IMG/VR virus record: IMGVR_UViG_3300025584_000003
Span: 1 to 64,000 of that record
Reading direction: 5' to 3' (one strand)
From: a virus
Length of the DNA: 64,000 bases
The position numbers and the translations under genes were made by a program. Shown piece by piece: positions 12,561 through 21,849 of the stretch (its first letter is position 1; each line of letters begins with the position of its first letter). Under the pieces are notes generated by a model. The model was not told the origin of the DNA. It was given only the letters and a program-made list of their open reading frames with translations, and did no database searches.

Positions 12561-12924
12561 TATCGTAGTCCTCCAAAATTACTATAGCTAAGGTACCACT
12601 TGTAGGTACTGTCATTTTATCACCATTAGTATAAGTGATCTGAAATTCTCCTAAGTATTCTCCCGCAGTAACGGTGTCTGCTGCTAGCCAAATATACCTA
12701 ACTCGACCATCGTATCCGTTGTCTTTAGTTAGGTCTGTTGCCGGTAAAATGGTACAAGCCCCTGTAGCAATTATAGTAGTGCTATTTATTTCCTTCATAG
12801 TAAATTTCACTTCAGTGGCAATAGCCGCTGTTACATTAATGTTATTAGCGTCTACGTCCTGAAGTTGAACATCTAAGAAGGGCCTGGTATCGTGTCTTTT
12901 CATGTATACTACACTAGTAGCCAT
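12553..12924 (-). CDS. BppU-like/Ig-like virion protein, 123 aa
   Basis: Beta-rich protein with the pattern VYMKRHDTRPFLDVQLQD ... AGEYLGEFQITYTNGDKMTVP ... LAIVILEDY. This resembles the N-terminal beta-sandwich shared by many phage tail or baseplate proteins (BppU/DUF2479 type). Trp is TGG. Stop TAA; it overlaps the next gene by eight bases. Family assignment is by eye. Confidence 0.7.
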   Translation of the reverse strand: MATSVVYMKRHDTRPFLDVQLQDVDANNINVTAAIATEVKFTMKEINSTTIIATGACTILPATDLTKDNGYDGRVRYIWLAADTVTAGEYLGEFQITYTNGDKMTVPTSGTLAIVILEDYDNA

Positions 12925-12933
12925 TTGAATCTC

Positions 12934-13281
12934 CTATATTATAGTTAAGGTGTTTCCCTTCGTAGTAACTATTACTACTGTATCCATACTGGTATCAATC
13001 ATCTGTATTTGAGAATTTGTTATTAAACTCGTAGCTTCAGTTGATACAACGTCTGTAACTAAGGAATGCCCTAGGACACTACTCACTGCGTAGGCTCTGT
13101 CGTCTTGTAAAGTTGTGTCTGTCATCCCTAATTGTAAATCTCGAAACAATAATGCCGCTAAGTCGGATGTAAAGTCTACAGCCTCAGTACCTCAAGCTCC
13201 TGGAAGAGTTACTGGAAATACATCTGGATCTCCTACTAAAGCCTTTATTTCACGTTTATAATTAGTTGTGGGATGTATCAT
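12934..13281 (-). CDS. Probable head-completion protein, 115 aa; first gene of a sub-operon
   Basis: Start at 13281 (MIHPTTNYKREIKALVGD) instead of the shorter standard-code frame at 13149; the added part contains one TGA=Trp (GAWGTEA). A TTGACA-17-TATATT promoter ends only five bases before the ATG and no ribosome site is visible, so the transcript may be leaderless. The position just after the capsid terminator suggests a head-completion or adaptor role; the family is not recognised. Confidence 0.68.
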
Positions 13282-13286
13282 ATCTA

Positions 13287-13315
13287 AATATAGATTTTGT
13301 GGAGGAAAATGTCAA
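13287..13315 (-). promoter_or_regulatory. Sigma70-type promoter, TTGACA-17-TATATT, five bases before ATG
   Basis: On the minus strand a consensus -35 (13310-13315) and a 5/6 -10 (13287-13292) are separated by exactly 17 bases. The -10 is followed by TAGAT and then the ATG of the gene starting at 13281, placing +1 at or next to the start codon. Confidence 0.8.
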
Positions 13316-13317
13316 GG

Positions 13318-13349
13318 GTAAAAAAAAGGGCCAGCAAAGCCGACCCTAA
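13318..13349 (-). terminator. Rho-independent terminator after the major capsid gene
   Basis: On the minus strand GGGTCGGC-TTT-GCTGGCCC (two wobble pairs) is followed by eight T. It closes the capsid transcript immediately upstream of the next promoter. Confidence 0.8.
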
Positions 13350-13369
13350 TTTTAGCGTATGTATTAATA

Positions 13370-14293
13370 CTACGACAGTGTAAGTTTAGCAAGCGCTTTG
13401 GAGTTACCAAATCCGATGCCAATGTGTTCGTACACGGCCCATGTGATAATATTCTTTTTCTTTTCGATCCAGAATTTAGTATCGTTTAATACTAAGAATT
13501 GTCCTAAGAATTCTTGTGGTGCAAAAGCGTAGATCTTGTTCTGTAACAGTGCAGTTGACCCGTCCTGTTTGAACACTTTATTGGAAACAACTACTTTACG
13601 TCCGAAGAGCGTATTGTAAGTGAAACCATTAATGTAGATTTCGCTTCCTGCTGAGTCACCAATAGTTGATGCATCATACAAGAATAATCTGTTATACATT
13701 GTAGAATCCATTAATAGGGTATCGCAACGTAATTCCGCTCCGTCTAAAACGTCAAACAGTTCTTTTAGGCTTGATTTTTCAATCACACCTGTTTCACTGC
13801 CGGATGCTCTATAAGAACCGGTCTTAGCGTTTGCAACGGGCATTAGCGCGTCTACACCTTCTAAGAATTTTTCATCTTCAATGCGTTGTAAATCGAGTAC
13901 TGAGTTCTTCTCAATTATGTCAGTCAGTGGCATTTCATAGGCCAACAGCTCTTCTTCAGTCTTCTGAAAGTCTTCAGAACTAACCTGATACAGGGGTATC
14001 TCGAATCGATCGCCCATTACGTATCTAAGGTTTGGCTGTCCGCGCATGTTCAGTGCCATGGCTTCTGAGTCAGGCTCGATGTCCACGATTTTAACTAGGC
14101 CGTCGTGATTGACAGATCTTGTCAAGTCAGCTTTAGTTACATATTGTGGATTTATTATTTTTCTTGCAAAAGAAACTTCACGTAGTTTTTGTCTAACGAA
14201 AGCTGATCCTTCCATAGCGACTTTCTCAAGTCCCGCAGGGGAATTAAGCTTTTCTACAAATAACTCATTTAGCGTACTAGCTGAATATTCCAT
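13370..14293 (-). CDS. Major capsid protein, HK97 fold
   Basis: 307 residues. The N-terminal helix, VRQKLREVSFARKII, the spine-like KSSLKELFDVLDGAEL region and the C-terminal FFxIEKKKN/WAVYEHIGIGFGNSKALAK are typical of HK97-type major capsid proteins in large phages. It is downstream of the protease and scaffold-like genes and followed by a strong terminator. Both Trp codons are TGG; no TGA appears, unlike neighbours on the same strand. Confidence 0.85.
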   Translation of the reverse strand: MEYSASTLNELFVEKLNSPAGLEKVAMEGSAFVRQKLREVSFARKIINPQYVTKADLTRSVNHDGLVKIVDIEPDSEAMALNMRGQPNLRYVMGDRFEIPLYQVSSEDFQKTEEELLAYEMPLTDIIEKNSVLDLQRIEDEKFLEGVDALMPVANAKTGSYRASGSETGVIEKSSLKELFDVLDGAELRCDTLLMDSTMYNRLFLYDASTIGDSAGSEIYINGFTYNTLFGRKVVVSNKVFKQDGSTALLQNKIYAFAPQEFLGQFLVLNDTKFWIEKKKNIITWAVYEHIGIGFGNSKALAKLTLS

Positions 14294-14308
14294 TTTCTTA
14301 ATCCTCCT

Positions 14309-14761
14309 TTATATGGTTACGTATTCAATTACGTTTGTTGCAGTTATGGCGCCTTGGAATTTAACATCATGACTATACTGCGCTTTAGTACAAACCGCTA
14401 CCTGGTGAGCCGAGCTCCCAGCTGTTGTAGACAGTGTTCCTGTAACAGATAAGTATAGTTTAGACCCAATAGCTGGCGTACCATCATATTGGTCAGTTCT
14501 TGCACGGATTTTACCATATAAAACAGTAATTTTTCCGGTAGCTGCTATGTCAGGGGAGAACCCTGCTAAAGAGCTTGAACGGTTAGATTCAGACCAGATT
14601 GGAAATCCGAAGTTTCCAGCGGCCGCAACTTTTATACATTGATCAGTTCCGGTAGGACTAACCCATGAGCCTATTACGCCCGATGCTAAAACCCAGCCTG
14701 CCGCGTCTAACGTCAAGTCGATTCTAGTAAGGTTATTTAAGGTAGAAAGAATTTCTAACAT
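14309..14761 (-). CDS. Capsid-associated (decoration-like) protein, 150 aa
   Basis: Beta-rich protein (DAAGWVLASGVIGSWVSP ... KITVLYGKIRARTDQYDG ... GSKLYLSVTGTLST) directly upstream of the capsid gene with a GGAGGA ribosome site. Composition and position fit a head-decoration or capsid-stabilising protein. All Trp are TGG. The function is inferred from location. Confidence 0.65.
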   Translation of the reverse strand: MLEILSTLNNLTRIDLTLDAAGWVLASGVIGSWVSPTGTDQCIKVAAAGNFGFPIWSESNRSSSLAGFSPDIAATGKITVLYGKIRARTDQYDGTPAIGSKLYLSVTGTLSTTAGSSAHQVAVCTKAQYSHDVKFQGAITATNVIEYVTI

Positions 14762-14784
14762 TCTATTATATCCTCCGATTATCT

Positions 14785-15105
14785 TTAAAGATCTTCGACA
14801 AGCATTCTTGTCAAAGGATCCATGGTCCCGTCATCCTGAAGTCGGTCACTAACTTCCCCTAGAGACGCGACAGCGCCTCCGAAGCTAGCAGCTTTTTCAA
14901 TAACTTCAAGTTCCGAGTCGTCCTTTTGGACGAATTTCTTGATTGTGGACTCCAAATTTTCTGCAGCTACATGTCCGGCTTTAAACATCTGAAATACTAT
15001 TGCATACGCGTTTTGCACATGCGCCAGATCAGATGCTAATTTCTCATTATCATCTCTAAGAGATTCAACAAGAGCCATAGTTTCGCTAATTAACTTGGGA
15101 TCCAT
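14785..15105 (-). CDS. Coiled-coil head-assembly protein, 106 aa
   Basis: Predicted mostly helical: METMALVESLRDDNEKLASDL-type heptads, then FKAGHVAAENLESTIKKFV and an acidic tail. It lies between scaffold-like genes and the decoration/capsid genes, so a scaffolding or small core role is plausible. No Trp codons. Not assigned to a family. Confidence 0.65.
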   Translation of the reverse strand: MDPKLISETMALVESLRDDNEKLASDLAHVQNAYAIVFQMFKAGHVAAENLESTIKKFVQKDDSELEVIEKAASFGGAVASLGEVSDRLQDDGTMDPLTRMLVEDL

Positions 15106-15113
15106 TTTTTTTG

Positions 15114-15419
15114 TTAGTCTTTAGCTAACTCAGCTTTAATAGCTTGTCCTATAATTGTACCCATGTCTTCCAATTCAGCTACTTTTTCAAGCATTGTTTC
15201 TTGTTCCACATCGTAATCAATCATCATTCCAGCTAATTTTATTACGTCATTTTCGTCGTAATCTTCACCATATTCTGCAGCTAATAAGCCTTCAGCGCCC
15301 TCAGCGTACTTACGTAAAGTTTCTTGACCCTCGTCAACTACTTCTTCAGTAACTTCTTCGGCCACTTTTTCAGCTTCAGTTTCCTGAATAGCTTTATATG
15401 TGTCTAATAGTGTTCCCAT
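15114..15419 (-). CDS. Acidic helical head-assembly protein, 101 aa
   Basis: Strongly acidic (EAEKVAEEVTEEVVDEG, YGEDYDENDVIKLAGMMIDYD). The C-terminus (VAELEDMGTIIGQAIKAELAKD) resembles part of the neighbouring repeat protein (EKYEDAGRIMAQGFWKELQK), so the two may be paralogues. The genes are two bases apart. A scaffold or internal-core role is inferred. Confidence 0.65.
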   Translation of the reverse strand: MGTLLDTYKAIQETEAEKVAEEVTEEVVDEGQETLRKYAEGAEGLLAAEYGEDYDENDVIKLAGMMIDYDVEQETMLEKVAELEDMGTIIGQAIKAELAKD

Positions 15420-15421
15420 CT

Positions 15422-16009
15422 TTAGTTATCTCCTAAATACTGTGAGGTTAATGCTCCGATAATTCTATCCGCAGCAGTTGTTTTTTCAGCTTCTTTAACT
15501 TCTTCTTTCATTTCTTCAGCTACTTCTTCAGTCTTTTCAGCTTCTTTAACTTCTTCTTTCACTTCTTCTTTAACTACTTCAGCTATTTCTTCAGCTACTT
15601 CTTCAGACGCCTGTTTCTGCAATTCCTTCCAGAAACCTTGAGCCATAATTCTACCCGCATCTTCATATTTTTCAGCTTCTTTCTGTAAGTCTTCTTCAGC
15701 TACTTCTTCAGCTACTTCTTCAGTCTTTTCAGCTTCTTTAACTTCTTCTTTCACTTCTTCAGCTACTTCTTCAGTCTTTTCTGCTTCTTTAACTTCTTCT
15801 TTAACTACTTCAGCTACTTCTTCAGTCTTTTCAGCTTCTTTAACTTCTTCTTTCACTTCTTCAGCTACTTCTTCAGTCTTTTCTGCTTCTTTAACTTCTT
15901 CTTTAACTTCCGTAGAACCTTCAAGCATTGCGTCATTAAAAGATTCTTCAGCTGTTTTTTCGTGTTCAGCTTTTAGTTTTGCTAAAATATTGTCTATATT
16001 AAGTGACAT
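15422..16009 (-). CDS. Repetitive acidic scaffold-like protein, 195 aa
   Basis: Contains about five tandem copies of a 16-17-residue unit of the type EEVKEEVKEAEKTEEVA, flanked by a unique N-terminus (SLNIDNILAKLKAEHEK) and C-terminus (AADRIIGALTSQYLGDN). It should form long charged helices. A GGAGG site precedes the ATG. Position between protease and capsid genes fits a scaffolding protein. The repeat is visible in DNA as recurring 'acttcttctttcacttcttcagc' type units on the plus strand. Confidence 0.7.
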   Translation of the reverse strand: MSLNIDNILAKLKAEHEKTAEESFNDAMLEGSTEVKEEVKEAEKTEEVAEEVKEEVKEAEKTEEVAEVVKEEVKEAEKTEEVAEEVKEEVKEAEKTEEVAEEVAEEDLQKEAEKYEDAGRIMAQGFWKELQKQASEEVAEEIAEVVKEEVKEEVKEAEKTEEVAEEMKEEVKEAEKTTAADRIIGALTSQYLGDN

Positions 16010-16010
16010 T

Positions 16011-17732
16011 TTATTGCCCTCCTATGATATCTTTATACAATAAATCCAAATCTTCCGGACTTATTTCTGATAATAACTCTGCTGTTTTAAAAAACTTAGG
16101 TCTCTTAATAGCTGTTGCTACAGTGGCCCCCACTAGTCCTGCGAGTAATGGATGTTTTCTGGCAAAGTTCTCTGTTGGTTTTAAAGGTACACCTTTTCTA
16201 GCTTTATTCTCCTGTTTACCTGCGTAATAGTAGGCGGTTGGTACTGTTATTAAAGAAGACATTAGGAATTTGTCCACAGCTCCTAAAGAGGCTTCTTTAT
16301 TAAATGCTACACTTTGGCTGGCTAAAGAACCGGCCGTTCCCGCTCCCACTAATACTGGAAGTAACCAAGGATATTTAACTACAAACGATCTAAATTTATT
16401 AATCGATGGATTATTAAATACCTTCGCATACCCGTAATATAAGCTTCCTAGAAGTCCTAATGGAACTACTGGATTTCTATGTGCTGAAACAGGTGGTTCC
16501 TCTTTCTGCGTAAATAAGAAACGTTTTATTCCGCTACGTTCTCTAGAAACATTACTTGGATAGGTTGTTGCTTGAGACTCATATCCTACTTTATGTATTC
16601 CTCTTGCTAATACTCATTGTTTAGTAAGAGACATATCTGGGACTGACTTCAAAAGCACCCCTGCGATCTTGCTATTAAAATTATCAAAAGTTACATTGGG
16701 TAATTCTGTAGGGACTGTGTCCTTATCTACAATAAAACAAACTCCATTTTCAGCCCATTTATCTGCCGCTTCTTTTTGTCCAAAAACGTACGCAGCCAAT
16801 TTTTGAAAATCTTCTCTAACTGGTGCAATTCGTAAAGCCATCATTGTAGAAAGTATCTCGTCGATATTATACTTAGAAAGCTTTTCGATTGTTTCATCTG
16901 AAAGTCTTTTCTGAGTATGTAATAGGATATTTTTTGGATCTTGGTCCGCAATCTCTATTTTAACGTCTACTTTTTTTCTAATTTCTGCTCTTGGTTCAAA
17001 CCCGGCAGCTTTAAAAAGCTGTTTTGTTTCTTTTGGTAATTCCTCTGCAATTTTTATAACACGAGGTCTACTAGATGATTTTGCTTCAAGAAGCCTAATA
17101 AAACTAGCAGTCCTGTCGGCAGGGATAGTTACAACACTGATATCAAAAAATTTCGGCATTGTATTTATTGCGTAAACTTTTCTACCGTCGGATAAAATAT
17201 TATTCATACGATACTTTAAGTGGTCACAATATTGAGCTCTCGTTTGAGCTTTGTTTCCGCAAATGGAGCATATGTCAAAAGGAACTTTAGTTCCCATAGA
17301 ACAAAATGGTAATTCTCCTTTTTGCATTTTTGTAATAACGTCTGCACCTTTTTTAGAATCTAATTCTAATATTAATTCTACTCGATGCATTGTAGGATTA
17401 TAATGTGAAAATAAAACCTTACCTAACGATTTTCTTGGATCCTTATTTACATGGTGTCTGTACACATGACCTAAAGCTTCAAATGTTTTATGATATTGTT
17501 TTAAGGCCTTTTCTGGAAAATGATCACCATTTCTATTAGAGCTATAAAATTCTCCAGCAGATAAAGCATTTACTAAAGCATATACTTTGTCAACACGCTT
17601 TTTTAAAGAATTAATATAATCTACTAACTCTTCTGAATACGACGCAGTTTTCTCCATGGTTCCCTTACCGATAAGGGTAAACACCTCAGAGTTATTGTCT
17701 CCGTAAAAGTATTCTGCGCGTTTTTCTATCAT
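16011..17732 (-). CDS. Capsid maturation protease with hydrophobic C-terminal extension, 573 aa (TGA=Trp)
   Basis: The N-terminal half matches large-phage prohead proteases: YSSNRNGDHFPEKALKQYH, LGKVLFSHYNPTMHRVELIL, a GELPFCSMGTKVPFDICSIC segment holding the likely nucleophile Ser, and FFDISVVTIPADRTASFI. A CSIC...CDHL set may bind zinc. A single TGA (SLTKQ-W-VLARG) joins it to a C-terminal part with several hydrophobic Gly-rich stretches (LGLLGSLYYGYA, LLPVLVGAGTAGSLA, LLAGLVGATVATA). The extension is unusual for proteases and might act as a membrane or core anchor. Stop TAA overlaps the scaffold-gene ribosome region. Confidence 0.78.
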
Positions 17733-17739
17733 TTAATTT

Positions 17740-18303
17740 TTATGTAATGTCGCTATCGAAAGGTGAATTATATTTTGTAGGAGATGTTTGTGCTTTCCCA
17801 AATTCTGCTAAGCCGTCAAATGCTCCTTGCACTAACTCTTTTGATACCATATCTGATAATCCAGGACCCTTTCCGGGTTTCATAGGAGCTCTACCAACAC
17901 CTACTAATGTAGAAAACGTATCAGGAGGGGGTCCTCCAAAGGAATCATAATGACCCCTTTCAATAGACTGCCTAATATAGGCTCCAGAAGCTAACGGATC
18001 TCTAGCCATGTGCGGTGCAAAATGGTATAATGATTCCCAGTATAATGAAAGTATATTAGGGTCTACCTTATGTAACTTAGGATGCACTGCCATCATTTTC
18101 TTAAATGCTTTTTTAGCCACAAACTTTTTATTTTTAGATTTAAATACTTCCGTAACTGTATCTACAACAGCGTCAAGTGCTAAAGTAGCAATCATCATTC
18201 CAGCACCAGCTTTAAAATACTGTATTATTTTTGCCGGATCCTTTTCCCCGATTGCGCCTCTTATCAAACCACTAAATACTTGTGAACCTTTTATCTTAGG
18301 CAT
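17740..18303 (-). CDS. Unknown head-region protein, 187 aa
   Basis: Starts MPKIKGSQVFSGLIRGAIGEKD, has one hydrophobic helix (AGAGMMIATLALDAVVD) and a helical core ending in SLYHFAPHMARDP. Seven bases separate it from the protease start, and its own start overlaps the preceding stop. It may be an internal virion protein; not recognised. Confidence 0.62.
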   Translation of the reverse strand: MPKIKGSQVFSGLIRGAIGEKDPAKIIQYFKAGAGMMIATLALDAVVDTVTEVFKSKNKKFVAKKAFKKMMAVHPKLHKVDPNILSLYWESLYHFAPHMARDPLASGAYIRQSIERGHYDSFGGPPPDTFSTLVGVGRAPMKPGKGPGLSDMVSKELVQGAFDGLAEFGKAQTSPTKYNSPFDSDIT

Positions 18304-19265
18304 TATCTTCTCCCCATTTTATGCTGAACTAATTTCTTTTGTAATATCAAACCTTGTTCAAACTTACCTTTATTTTTGCCAGACTTATGTACCATTGCCC
18401 CCACAGCTAATGCTGCAGTAGTTTTGGGATGATTTATAATTGTTTTTCCAATACCTTTAATTACTTTTAAGGCCGCTGATTTTTCTTGTAATAGTCCACT
18501 AATATTAGGAAGAGAGGCTTCTTTAGTAAATTTAGTATAATCCTCTGTTTCCTGTTCTAAATTTTTATCTGCTTGGCAGATTTCATCAGTATATGTTTCC
18601 AATCTTTCAGCGATTTTATAAATATCTGAGTTAGGGTTAGGGGTTAAGGAATTGTCACCTTCTGTATCTAATTTAACAAAAGGCATATTTGGTTGTAGTT
18701 CCTCTCTTATTGAGGAAATAAAATGTTCATGGGTTTGTGGTGCAGCGACTTTTATAATTTCAGAAACGTTTCCATAAGAGCATCCGCCTAATACTGCTTG
18801 TTTTATTAGAGACTTTAACTGTCCATATGTAGTATCCCAACTCGTTACATGCTCTGCAATTATATTACTTTCTCTTTGTATACTACCTAAATGACGTTGG
18901 GCCATTTTCCGTAATTCTGATTCCGTTGCCTCACGTTTCTCAGCGCTTGCTACTTTTTGCATAGAAAAAATAGAAGGCTCATCGTCATAATCGCTTAAAT
19001 CCACAGCTACTTTGATAGATTTCATATTCTTTTTAGCTTCCTTTGAATCCGCAACTTCAAAACGTATATATTTATCCGAAGCTGTTTTCATCATGTTAAG
19101 ATACGTGGCCGTATTAGCAAATTCTGCAACTCGGTCAATTTGGTATGTAGTAAATCCCTGGGCTTCAGCTGTTTTAGCTAAACCTTCTGTAAGAGGGATA
19201 GAGTTTTTGATATACTTTTCGGAAATAGACTTACCGAAAATTTCTAAGTCGGATGCTGTGAACAT
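18303..19265 (-). CDS. Unknown 320-aa protein, first gene after a leaderless-type promoter
   Basis: Helical, lysine-rich protein (FTASDLEIFGKSISEKYIKNS ... KAALKVIKGIGKTIINHP) with recurrent KTAS/KVAS/KLAE-like segments reminiscent of virion proteins cut by a prohead protease. One hydrophobic segment (TTAALAVGAMVHKSG) near the end. Too short for a typical portal. The start at 19265 is five bases after a CATATT -10 element. Confidence 0.65.
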   Translation of the reverse strand: MFTASDLEIFGKSISEKYIKNSIPLTEGLAKTAEAQGFTTYQIDRVAEFANTATYLNMMKTASDKYIRFEVADSKEAKKNMKSIKVAVDLSDYDDEPSIFSMQKVASAEKREATESELRKMAQRHLGSIQRESNIIAEHVTSWDTTYGQLKSLIKQAVLGGCSYGNVSEIIKVAAPQTHEHFISSIREELQPNMPFVKLDTEGDNSLTPNPNSDIYKIAERLETYTDEICQADKNLEQETEDYTKFTKEASLPNISGLLQEKSAALKVIKGIGKTIINHPKTTAALAVGAMVHKSGKNKGKFEQGLILQKKLVQHKMGRR

Positions 19266-19270
19266 AACTA

Positions 19271-19299
19271 AATATGGCTCCTTATCCTTTAATTGTCAA
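19271..19299 (-). promoter_or_regulatory. Promoter TTGACA-17-CATATT, five bases before ATG
   Basis: Minus strand: -35 at 19294-19299, -10 at 19271-19276, 17-base spacer, then TAGTT and ATG (19265). An AAGGAG lies inside the spacer and would not be in a transcript started at normal distance from this -10. Confidence 0.75.
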
Positions 19300-19317
19300 G
19301 TAATTTTTTATTTTTTT

Positions 19318-20856
19318 TTATTTTACTGCCCCAAACATTAGTTCGCAAGCTATAGTTCCAAAAATACAAGCATGGGCAAAATCATCTGGACCTATATTAA
19401 TATATTTCATAAATCCTCGCTCTTCGTCATAGTCAATTTGTATATTCATAATGTCTTCTTTAAAAGAATCCATTGATACTGTATGTGGAAATTCTATTCG
19501 TAAATTTTTAATGTTTTCAAAGAATTCAGTCATTACTTTAGTTCTATTTAAAGTGTAGGCGGGCATCTTGTCATTCCATTGAATTTTATTTTTCTGGGTA
19601 CCGGAATGTTGAAATGCTACTACTTTTTCATAACCTATTCTAGCTCTGAGTTCTGAATTTGGCGCTTCGCCCATTCCATAATCTGAAGCTACACTAACGC
19701 AATTTCACTTAGCCATTATTTTAGGAATTTCTGGAACGATAAAACTATAATCGGCTTCTTTTCCAATAAACTTTTTAGCATAAACTACTCGTAATTTATT
19801 AGAGCGAAGTTGCATTACTACTGCTACGGTATAAGATTTTTCTGAATTAACTGGGCCATAATCGATAGCTAATACACTAGGATAATTACGCTGTTCCTCG
19901 TTAGGATCCTCTTCCATTAACGGGCCGGTACTGGCTCTATCTATTTCAAATTCTGTAACAGGTGATACTCCAGCATCATATTCTAACGCTAATACTTCAT
20001 TGTGAAAAAAAGCTTTAGACCAATGCCTTTGTTTATCTAATATATCTTCCTGCCAATTAACCCAGGGTGCTTTTGCAAAGTGTAAAGCGCAAACTCTATA
20101 CCCTTCCATAGCTGTAGGATTTTTTAAAGAATATGTAGAAACTCATTCTCCTCCTACACTAATATCTAAAGGTCTACCACACTTCTTACATATAACTCCG
20201 AAATCCCCAATGTTTTCTTCATCTAAAATATTTCAATGATTACAACTTTGGCACTTAACTATATATTCGCACATAGTAGATTTATGCCATAAATCAGCTA
20301 AAGTTCCTCTAGAACGTTTTGGGGTACCAGAATATACTATCCATTTATAATCAGAGTGTGTCATAGTTTCCTGTACCACAGGAATAATTTCACTAAGCAT
20401 GTCCTGACACTCATCGAAAATATTCATATCCGCAGAAAATCCACGTAATTTATCAGCAGAAAGCAGCGCATATCTTATATGCATTAAAGATCCATTAGCT
20501 AATTCTTTATGGTGAACATTATCTACTAGAGAAGTATTCATATAGTGATCTTTCATAAAAGGGCTACCTTCTAAAAAAGGTTTCACCCTATCATGACTGA
20601 ATATCTTAGCTTGAGTAATCGTAGGAGCTACGTATAAAGTTTTAAAGAAAGGAATCATACCAGAATTAGCTGTTACCATTCCCGCCATTGTAGTGGATTT
20701 AGCCGTCTGTCTGCTAAATTGCATAACTTTCTTTTTAGGCGAAGTATCCCACACACGTCGCATATGGGGGTAATCATCTAAAGAGAAGGGGGCGCCATTT
20801 AGCCAGAAAAATGATTCTGCAAATTCGCTACGTGATATTGCTATCTTTTGAGACAT
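19318..20856 (-). CDS. terL: Terminase large subunit, 512 aa (TGA=Trp)
   Basis: Three standard-code fragments join through TGA codons (NHWNILDE, GEWVSTYS, AKWNCVS). ATPase: Walker A SRQTAKST near residue 48, Walker B NIFDECQ near 140, and a YSGTPK coupling motif. A zinc ribbon (CQSC ... CKKC) lies between the domains. The RuvC-type nuclease shows acidic residues in LAIDYGPVN, VASDYGMGE and GPDDFAHA. It drives DNA packaging at the portal. Length is near the large-phage norm. Stop TAA; its start overlaps the bS21 gene by 16 bases. Confidence 0.92.
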
Positions 20857-21068
20857 CTTGGATTAGATTTTTTCTTTTTATGTTTGGTTCTTTGGCTAGG
20901 CTTAACATAATGCTGTCTTCATCTCACTTCTTCCATGATATTTTCTGTATCTAATCTGCTTCTTAAGCGTCTTAGTGCATCACTAATTCCTCTTTGATCT
21001 TGGTTGTGTACGTATACCTTTAACCCAAAATCTTTAGGTCCACTTTTCTTCTGTATCTTATTTGCCAT
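20841..21068 (-). CDS. rpsU: Ribosomal protein bS21 homologue (TGA=Trp)
   Basis: 75 residues: VYVHNQDQRGISDALRRLR, then EEVRWRQHYVKPSQRTKHKKKK, the core layout of bS21 (ALRR helix, E-V-R-x-R-x-Y-x-K-P, basic tail). One Trp (EVR-W-RQH) is TGA, so the standard code would break the gene. bS21 sits on the 30S subunit near the anti-Shine-Dalgarno; phage copies are known and can replace the host protein. It overlaps terminase at one end and the nucleotidyltransferase gene at the other (ATGGCAAATAA). Confidence 0.88.
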
Positions 21069-21849
21069 TGTTTAGCTTGATTTCTTTAAATTTTTCGAAT
21101 AACTCGCCATGAGGTCCGTGTTCGATAAATTTATATACTACGTTTCTATAATTATTCCTCGGGGTTCCTCACCCTAAAGAATACTCTAATTTTCTAGATT
21201 TATCTAGATTTTGAGAAAAATTAATGAGATCTTGTCTATCTTCATTTATTTCCTTTTTTTTATTTCTAATCCACCATCACTTATGTCAAGAATCTGGTAA
21301 TGCTATAAGAGTCTCTAAATCTTTTTTGTCTTTATGGAAAGCTAAAACAAGTCTTTTATAATGTCCAGCAACCATTTTTGCTATAATAAATTCTTGATTA
21401 AATTGCTTATGCGGGTCTCTAACTGTAGCTCTAGCGGGTGGGTTGTTTGCTCAAACATTTGAAATTACATCAAATACTCCAAACGTAGAATTTTCTCAAT
21501 TAGATAATTTTGAAGTATGGGGCATAACAAAATAATTTACAGGATGTCGGGTACCCTGTGCAAGATAGCCATTAACTTCTTTCTTAGCTTGATGAAAATA
21601 GTCACCATAAGGCTCAATCGTAACGTTTATATCTATGTCCGACGTTTCAGTATATTTGTATCCTGTAATGGATCCTAAAATAACCACACTTCGTACCACT
21701 TTCTTAGGCACAAAAGCATATAACCTATTTAAAATTTGATCCCTAATGTGGGGATATAGTTTTCCCTCAGTAGTCCATATATCGCTAGCTAAAGTATCTT
21801 GTGGCACATCTAAGATGCCTGCTTGTTTTTTAATGTATTGATTACTCAT
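21058..21849 (-). CDS. Nucleotidyltransferase-fold protein, 263 aa (TGA=Trp)
   Basis: VVRSVVILGSITGYKYTETSDIDINV has the G-S...(x)n-D-x-D signature of the polymerase-beta-type nucleotidyltransferase superfamily, near residues 50-77. The C-terminal half is reached by reading TGA as Trp (LSNWENS, NVWANN, DSWHKWWW, LGWGTP). The substrate is unknown; such proteins occur in large-phage terminase neighbourhoods. Stop TAA overlaps the bS21 start. Confidence 0.75.

Noticed and set aside
18303-19265. Portal protein
   Set aside because: 320 residues is too short and no portal-like features were seen; the portal gene is probably outside the window or not recognisable by eye.
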